Assembly (NCBI GenBank): GCA_018268015.1
Contig: JAFDXJ010000020.1
Coordinates: 1-32,868 of the forward strand
Origin: Bacteroidota bacterium
Lineage (GTDB): Bacteria; Bacteroidota; Bacteroidia; Chitinophagales; Chitinophagaceae
Reading direction: 5' to 3'
DNA: 32,868 bases
The notes beneath the pieces were generated by a model. The model was not told where the DNA came from and did not search any database. It worked only from the letters and a program-made list of their open reading frames with translations. Of the stretch, positions 27,424 through 32,868 are shown piece after piece. A program made the translations under genes and the position numbers. Position 1 is the first letter of the stretch. Each line of letters opens with the position of its first letter.

Positions 27424-28578
27424 ATGAAAAAATTAGTGAAAACTTTCGTTATAACAGCCCTGGCTTTTTTTGTAAGTTGTAACAATTCAGATAATAATAG
27501 CCTGGCTGCTAAGAAAGCCAAAATGGAAGAATTGAAAAAGCAACAACAAAGTATCAATGCAGCCATTACCACGTTGCAGGCTGAGATTGATAAATTAGAC
27601 AGCAATACACAAACTGTACAAGCCAAAATTGTCACATTGGATACACTGCGCACAGGCCTATTCAAACATTATATTGACCTCCAGGGAAATATTGAATCTC
27701 AAAATATTTCTTATGTGGCTCCTGGAAATGGTGTGGGTGGATTAGTAAAAGCAATTTATGTGAAAAAAGGAGATTATGTGAGAAAAGGTCAACTACTTCT
27801 CAGACTGGACGATGCGGTTTATAGCAGAAACCTTCAGCAATTACAAACACAGTTAAATTATGCTGAAGATTTATACCGCCGGCAGAAAAATCTTTGGGAT
27901 CAACAGATCGGTACAGAATTGCAATTAAACCAGGCAAAGCTCGGTGTAGACCAGCTCAAAGATCAGATAGCCACTTTAAAAGAACAGAAAAATCAAACCA
28001 ATGTTTATGCCGATGTTTCGGGGGTGGCAGACCAGGTGAATATCCGTGTGGGTGAATTGTTTACAGGTGTTGCAGGACAAACTCCACAAATAGAAATTGT
28101 CAATAATACAGATTTGAAAGTAACCACCAATGTACCCGAAAATTATTTGGATAAGGTGGGTGTAGGTAATGAAATGATTGTGAAATTACCTGATTTGAAT
28201 GCCAGCTTCAATACTACGATTTCCTTGGAAGGGAAAACGATTGACCCAAATTCCAGGGCTTTTTATGTAGAAGCAAGACTGCCCGCAGATAAGAACTTAC
28301 GACCGAATCAGGTTGCCGTAGTAAGCATTAAAGATTATGAATCAAAAAATGCTATTACCGTGCCCTTAAATGTGGTTCAGTCAGACCAGGCAGGAAAATT
28401 TGTGATGGTGGCTATTCAAGAGAATGGTAAAATGGTAGCTCACAAGAAACCAGTCCAAATCGGCCAAATGTATAATGGACAAATTGAAATCTTATCCGGT
28501 TTACAGACTGGTGATTTAATTATTTCTGATGGCTATCTGGGTTTATATGAAGGGCTGCCAATTACAAATATTCAATAA
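27424..28578 (+). CDS. RND efflux periplasmic adaptor, lipoprotein
   Basis: A membrane-fusion protein of 384 residues linking the RND permease to the TolC-type channel. The lipobox FVSC puts the lipidated Cys at residue 18, so it is anchored in the inner membrane. A coiled coil at about 31-62 (KMEELKKQQQSINAAI) lies unusually before the barrel part. The lipoyl/barrel-sandwich halves (YVKKGDYVRKGQLLLRLDDAV and VYADVSGVADQVNIRVGEL) flank an alpha hairpin, followed by beta-barrel and membrane-proximal domains. It lies third in the efflux operon, 49 nt before the permease. Confidence 0.93.
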   Translation: MKKLVKTFVITALAFFVSCNNSDNNSLAAKKAKMEELKKQQQSINAAITTLQAEIDKLDSNTQTVQAKIVTLDTLRTGLFKHYIDLQGNIESQNISYVAPGNGVGGLVKAIYVKKGDYVRKGQLLLRLDDAVYSRNLQQLQTQLNYAEDLYRRQKNLWDQQIGTELQLNQAKLGVDQLKDQIATLKEQKNQTNVYADVSGVADQVNIRVGELFTGVAGQTPQIEIVNNTDLKVTTNVPENYLDKVGVGNEMIVKLPDLNASFNTTISLEGKTIDPNSRAFYVEARLPADKNLRPNQVAVVSIKDYESKNAITVPLNVVQSDQAGKFVMVAIQENGKMVAHKKPVQIGQMYNGQIEILSGLQTGDLIISDGYLGLYEGLPITNIQ

Positions 28579-28627
28579 ATCTATTCATTCAACCAGCAAA
28601 TAGATTGACCTATTAATACATTATTCT

Positions 28628-31600
28628 ATGAAGGAAAATTTCAAGGATGAATCGAATAAAAACTTTAAGCCCACTACCTGGAGTATTCATAACAGGACTT
28701 CTGTTTACCTGCTGATTTTATTCCTGAGTATTGCCGGAATTTTTCAATTTGTGACCTTGCCTAAAGAGCAGTTCCCGGATATTGTGATTCCTACTATTTT
28801 TGTTCAAACGATTTATGTAGGTAACTCACCAAAGGATATTGAAAACCTGGTAACTAAGCCCATTGAAAAACAGATAAAAGGGATTACCGGTGCAAAAATT
28901 AATAAAACTACCAGCACATCTCAACAGGATTTTTCTGCTATAACCGTGGAATTTAATACGGATGTAAGTACTGATGTCGCATTACAAAAGGTAAAAGATG
29001 CGGTTGATAAAGCAAAAACAGATCTCCCTACTGACCTCACTCAGGAGCCAAATGTGATGGAGGTAAGTTTTTCAGATCAACCAATCATGTATGTCAATGT
29101 TAGTGGGGATTATGACCTGATGCAGTTAAAAAAATATGCCGATGATTTAAAAGACAAACTTGAAGAACTTCCTGAACTGAGCAGAGTGGAATTGGTTGGC
29201 GCCCCCGAGAGAGAGTTCCAAATTAATGTGAATAATTACCTGATGCAAAGCGCCGGCGTTACATTTAATGATATTGCTACGGCTGTTGCCAATGAAAACC
29301 TGGATATTTCCGGCGGGCTTATAGATATTGGAAATATGCAGCGAAACCTGCAACTAAAAGGTCAGTTCAAAAATGTTTATGATATACAACAGATCGTTGT
29401 AAGAAATTTTACGGGCCGTCCAATTTATCTCAAAGATATTGCCACTATTAAAGACACCATTCATACCCGTGAAAGTTATGCCCGCCTGAATGGAAAAAAT
29501 GTAATCACTTTAAACATTATTAAGCGGGCTGGTGAAAACCTGATTGAAACAACGGATAAAGTGAAGCAGGTGGTAGCAGAAATGCAGGTAAGTAATTTTC
29601 CTAAAGACTTAAAAACCGTGGTAACCGGGGATCAGAGCATTGCTACCAGAACTTCATTTAATGATTTGGTCAATTCGATTGTTATTGGTTTTATCCTGGT
29701 ATTAATCATCCTCATGTTTTTCATGGGTGTGGTGAATGCATTTTTTGTAGCATTATCTGTACCACTCAGTATGTTTGTAGCCTTTGTGTTTTTACCGGGA
29801 GCAGATCTTATTATCGGTACACATGTTACACTCAATTTTATTGTCTTATTTGCCCTCTTATTTGGTCTGGGTATTATTGTAGATGATGCCATTGTTGTCA
29901 TAGAAAACACACATCGTATTTTTATACAGGGTAAAGGAAGATACACTTCTTTAAAGTCTGCTCAAATGGCGGCGGGAGAAATATTCGTACCCGTTTTTGC
30001 CGGCACGCTTACAACACTGGCCCCATTCTTCCCTTTACTTTTTTGGCCGGGGATTATAGGTAAATTCATGGTGTATTTGCCCACGATGTTAATTTTTACT
30101 TTGACAGCATCATTGTTGGTAGCATTTGTCATGAACCCCGTATTTGCAGTGGATTTTATGAATCATTCGGAAACGGAGGGGAAAAAAGCATCACGCATTT
30201 TCAGAAACCCGGTATTTTGGGTTACCATCGTTTTAGGTATTTTTCTTGATCTGATTGGTTTTACATTCATGGGGAATCTTTTATTGTTTATTGCCATCCT
30301 CATTGTATTCAACAAGTTTATTTTAGATAAATGGATTCATGGATTTCAAAATAAAATCCTGCCTTGGATCATGAGTCACTATGAGTCTTTATTAAGATGG
30401 GCTTTAAAAGGAACCAGGCCCGTATGGTTATTGATTTCCACCTTTTTACTCCTGGTCATTTCAATTATTGGAATTGCCTCTGCTGTAAATTCCGGACGTG
30501 TGGCAGTACAATTTTTTCCAGTAGGCGATCCAAATCAGATTTATGTTTATCTAAAATTACCGGTCGGTACGAATGTTGAATATACGGATAGTATAACAAA
30601 AGTGCTGGAGCAAAAAGTGAATCATGTCCTGGGTATGGAAAATGGCAAAACAAATCCGGTTGTTGAAAGTGTTATTACCAATGTGGCCATAGGCGCCGGC
30701 GATCCCATGCTGGGAGACCAAAGCACGCATTCCGAACTGGGAAGAATACAAATTTCATTTGTTGAATTTGCGAAGCGTAATGGTGTAGCTACTGCACCTT
30801 ATTTGGATTCAATCCGTAGAGTGATGAAAGGTATTCCTGGTGCAGAGATAACAGTTGACCAGGAACAAAATGGGCCTCCAACAGACCCACCGGTGAATAT
30901 AGAAGTAGCCAGCGAGAATTTTGATGACCTCACGAAGACCGCTGTCGCTTTGAAAAATTATTTAGACTCGATACGTGTTCCGGGTGTAGAAGAATTGAAA
31001 ATGGATGTAGATTTAAGTAACCCTGAAATTACCCTTAAAGTAAACCGGGAAAAAGCGCTCATTCAAGGCGTTTCCACAGGACAGATTGGCCAAGAAATCC
31101 GGACGGCATTATTTGGAAGTGAAGTTTCTAAAATTAAAGAAGGAGAAGATGAATATAAAATCCAGTTACGAAATAATGAGTTGCAAAGAAAAAGCCTGGA
31201 TGAAATTCTCAATATGAATGTGGTATTCCGTGATTTCGCCAGTGGGGGGGCTATAAAAAGTGTTCCCATAAGCTCATTGGTAGATGTTGATTATACCAGT
31301 ACATTAGGCAGTGTTAAGCGTAAAGACCAAAAGCGAATGATTACACTTAAAAGTAATGTTCTCAATGGTTTTACCCCTACAGCTGTAAATCAGGTTTTAT
31401 TGGGATATATTAATTCTTTCCAACAAAAACCTTTGGATGTAACCATTCGCCAAACGGGAGAAGGAGAACAGCAGGCCGAAACAGCCGCATTTTTAGGCAA
31501 AGCGCTTGTCATTGCATTAATGCTGATTCTCATTATTTTGGTTATTCAATTCAATTCCATCAGTAAGCCGATAATCATTCTTACAGAAATAATTTTCAGT

Positions 31601-32212
31601 GTCATTGGGGTCTTATTGGGATTCACTATAGTTGGCATGGATATGTCGGTTGTGATGACGGGAATGGGTATTGTAGGACTTGCAGGAATTGTGGTTAAAA
31701 ATGCTATTTTGGTAATTGAATTTGCAGATGAACTACGAAGCAGGGGCTTTAAAACACGGGAAGCCGTCATTCAAGCAGGTAAAATTCGTATCATACCTGT
31801 TTTACTTACTGCGATGGCTGCAATTTTAGCATTGATCCCATTAGGTATTGGGTTTAATATTGATTTCATATCCTTATTTGCCAACCTGAATCCTCATATC
31901 TTTTTTGGAGGAGATAATGCCGTCTTTTGGAAGCCTCTTTCATGGACAATTATTTTTGGACTGGCCTTTGCATTTTTCATGACATTGGTTATAGTGCCCA
32001 GTATGTATTTAATAGCCGAAAGGCTGAGAAGGCCTATGCGGCGCATGTTTGGAGGAAAATGGATCAGCCTGTTAGGCATTCCGCCGCTTACAATTATCTT
32101 TTTAATATGCATCATTGTCACCAGCATGAAACATAAAATAGATAAAGCAAGACGTCGTAAAAAACTGGCAGGCGAAAAGGTAAATGATGCATTTATTGGT
32201 AGCTGGTTTTAG
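28628..32212 (+). CDS. RND family efflux permease
   Basis: The inner-membrane proton-driven pump of the HAE1/AcrB-like group, 1194 residues against about 1050 for AcrB. Helix 1 is near residue 25-45, then the PN1/PC1 periplasmic domain, and helices 2-6 with GIIVDDAIVVIENTHR, whose Asp pair is the expected proton relay. An extra hydrophobic stretch (about 520-570) precedes the second periplasmic domain, and the last block contains GIVGLAGIVVKNAILVIEF. Extra length comes from the mid-protein membrane segment and a C-terminal hydrophobic helix with a basic tail. Substrate is unknown: drugs, bile-type detergents or lipids are all possible. Confidence 0.95.
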   Translation: MKENFKDESNKNFKPTTWSIHNRTSVYLLILFLSIAGIFQFVTLPKEQFPDIVIPTIFVQTIYVGNSPKDIENLVTKPIEKQIKGITGAKINKTTSTSQQDFSAITVEFNTDVSTDVALQKVKDAVDKAKTDLPTDLTQEPNVMEVSFSDQPIMYVNVSGDYDLMQLKKYADDLKDKLEELPELSRVELVGAPEREFQINVNNYLMQSAGVTFNDIATAVANENLDISGGLIDIGNMQRNLQLKGQFKNVYDIQQIVVRNFTGRPIYLKDIATIKDTIHTRESYARLNGKNVITLNIIKRAGENLIETTDKVKQVVAEMQVSNFPKDLKTVVTGDQSIATRTSFNDLVNSIVIGFILVLIILMFFMGVVNAFFVALSVPLSMFVAFVFLPGADLIIGTHVTLNFIVLFALLFGLGIIVDDAIVVIENTHRIFIQGKGRYTSLKSAQMAAGEIFVPVFAGTLTTLAPFFPLLFWPGIIGKFMVYLPTMLIFTLTASLLVAFVMNPVFAVDFMNHSETEGKKASRIFRNPVFWVTIVLGIFLDLIGFTFMGNLLLFIAILIVFNKFILDKWIHGFQNKILPWIMSHYESLLRWALKGTRPVWLLISTFLLLVISIIGIASAVNSGRVAVQFFPVGDPNQIYVYLKLPVGTNVEYTDSITKVLEQKVNHVLGMENGKTNPVVESVITNVAIGAGDPMLGDQSTHSELGRIQISFVEFAKRNGVATAPYLDSIRRVMKGIPGAEITVDQEQNGPPTDPPVNIEVASENFDDLTKTAVALKNYLDSIRVPGVEELKMDVDLSNPEITLKVNREKALIQGVSTGQIGQEIRTALFGSEVSKIKEGEDEYKIQLRNNELQRKSLDEILNMNVVFRDFASGGAIKSVPISSLVDVDYTSTLGSVKRKDQKRMITLKSNVLNGFTPTAVNQVLLGYINSFQQKPLDVTIRQTGEGEQQAETAAFLGKALVIALMLILIILVIQFNSISKPIIILTEIIFSVIGVLLGFTIVGMDMSVVMTGMGIVGLAGIVVKNAILVIEFADELRSRGFKTREAVIQAGKIRIIPVLLTAMAAILALIPLGIGFNIDFISLFANLNPHIFFGGDNAVFWKPLSWTIIFGLAFAFFMTLVIVPSMYLIAERLRRPMRRMFGGKWISLLGIPPLTIIFLICIIVTSMKHKIDKARRRKKLAGEKVNDAFIGSWF

Positions 32213-32407
32213 CTATTTCAAGGTCGGTCATTCGTACCAGAAAATCATAGAAAGCTATTTCAAAGTACTCAATGATTTTAAATCTATGGGTACTCCTCTT
32301 TTATATTTTTAGTGGAGCAATAAAAGAAAGGATTAAAGAAAAGGTTGTTGCAAATTTTGCTCATTTTAGAATAAAATACATGCACCACAATTCAATGTAA
32401 CACAATG

Positions 32408-32683
32408 CTATTTCCTGGCTATTAAAATCATTCTTGGTGAGGTAGTCGAATTAAAAGGTTCAAGCGTGTAATCCCCAAAGACGGCTTTTACTTTTAGTTG
32501 TTGCCAGGAGAGCATTTCAATAAAATCAGTGCAGGAAAATTTTCTCACTTTTTCCAGATAAGTATGTTGGAAATTATGGCTCTTATCCAGTACTTCAATT
32601 TTTTTTAAAAAATATTGAGCATCCTGCCACCTGTTGATATGAAACGTAGTGTGCCCTGTCGTTTTTACTACTGCGGGTACCAA
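32408..32683 (-). pseudogene. 5'-truncated SAM-dependent methyltransferase remnant
   Basis: About 91 codons that look like the C-terminal part of a class I methyltransferase of about 240 residues: FHINRW, then KVRKFSCTDFIEML, VFGDYTLEPF and the terminal SPRMILIARK. The whole N-terminal SAM-binding Rossmann part is missing. The frame can be opened only at a TTG (32683) that is preceded directly by an in-frame TAG. The break coincides with the left end of a palindromic element (32681-32730). The sequence on the far side of the element does not continue the frame. I treat it as a broken gene. A residual small protein from the TTG is possible but unlikely. Confidence 0.65.
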
Positions 32684-32730
32684 CTAAGGCTTCGTTGGGT
32701 GCGCAGCACCAACAATGAAGCCGCCTGTTG
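32681..32730. repeat. Interrupted palindromic element (REP/MITE-like)
   Basis: CAAC (32681-32684) pairs with GTTG (32727-32730), GGCTTC (32688-32693) with GAAGCC (32717-32722), and GTTGGGTGC (32694-32702) with GCACCAAC (32706-32713) with one bulged G. The terminal loop is 3 nt. It is more GC-rich than its surroundings and sits on the breakpoint of the methyltransferase remnant. Only one copy is in this window, so its repetitive nature is inference. Confidence 0.55.
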
Positions 32731-32868
32731 AACGGAACCGGATAATATGGAGATGTCGTAAGAGGAGGATGGGTTTTTTCAGCAAACAGATTTGCTTACT
32801 TTTTTAGAAAGGCAGTTTTTCAGAGGTTATGCTTTTCTTTTTCTTATTCAGGCATATAAAATCCCTTA
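32731..32868. other. Right-edge region with no recognised gene
   Basis: A + strand frame is open from just after the TAA at about 32757-32759 to the right edge but has no ATG and no recognisable motif. On the minus strand a short frame enters from the right and stops near 32807. Neither can be assigned. Confidence 0.4.

Noticed and set aside
32211..32263. Direct repeat AGCTATTTCAA at 32211-32221 and 32253-32263
   Set aside because: Only 11 bp, AT-rich, two copies, and the first overlaps the end of the RND permease gene. No associated element is visible.
32757..32868. A + strand open frame running off the right edge
   Set aside because: There is no ATG after the preceding stop, no motif, and it lies next to a repeat and a broken gene. 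Not called as a gene.

Overview
The window reads as a chromosomal segment of a Bacteroidota bacterium. The evidence is TAnnTTTG-type -7 promoter boxes, few recognisable Shine-Dalgarno sequences, low GC, a di-haem type B succinate dehydrogenase, DUF1015 beside serC, and gene sizes typical of the phylum. The family Chitinophagaceae is my best guess from overall protein character; it is inference only. Gene density is high, most genes are housekeeping, and I see no insertion sequence, prophage, CRISPR array or integron.

Layout. (1) 2-4389, + strand: a tightly overlapping operon with the tail of an unidentified gene, bioD (biotin), a 5-formyl-THF cyclo-ligase, lpxK (lipid A) and rnr (RNase R). 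(2) 4452-5495, - strand: a zinc alcohol dehydrogenase with a near-perfect phylum-type promoter. (3) 5572-9287, + strand: a protein with class I isoprenoid-synthase-like Asp motifs, then an exported protein with a class II cyclase-like DxDD motif, then a PLP-dependent group II decarboxylase. This is the least explained part of the window. (4) 9374-14284: a lipoprotein and two ABC-F ATPases (Uup-like and YbiT-like) on the - strand, flanking a tRNA-Leu(CAA) with its own terminator on the + strand. (5) 14528-17387: an unrecognised small protein, then tsaD and a MacB/FtsX-type permease on the - strand. (6) 17578-21113: sdhC-sdhA-sdhB. (7) 21134-25196, - strand: DUF502 membrane protein, serC, DUF1015 protein and a TPR protein. 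(8) 25373-32212: tetR and a complete tripartite RND efflux pump (TolC-type channel, lipoprotein adaptor, inner-membrane permease). (9) 32408-32730: a 5'-truncated methyltransferase remnant that ends exactly at a palindromic element.

Main points for a second look: the class I / class II isoprenoid-like gene pair, whose second partner carries a signal peptide; a YbiT-like ABC-F whose motifs predict a single competent ATP site; three genes with a perfect -7 box exactly 4 nt before the ATG, predicting leaderless or nearly leaderless mRNAs; and the palindrome-truncated methyltransferase. All functional calls come from reading motifs by eye. No database search or structure prediction was run.
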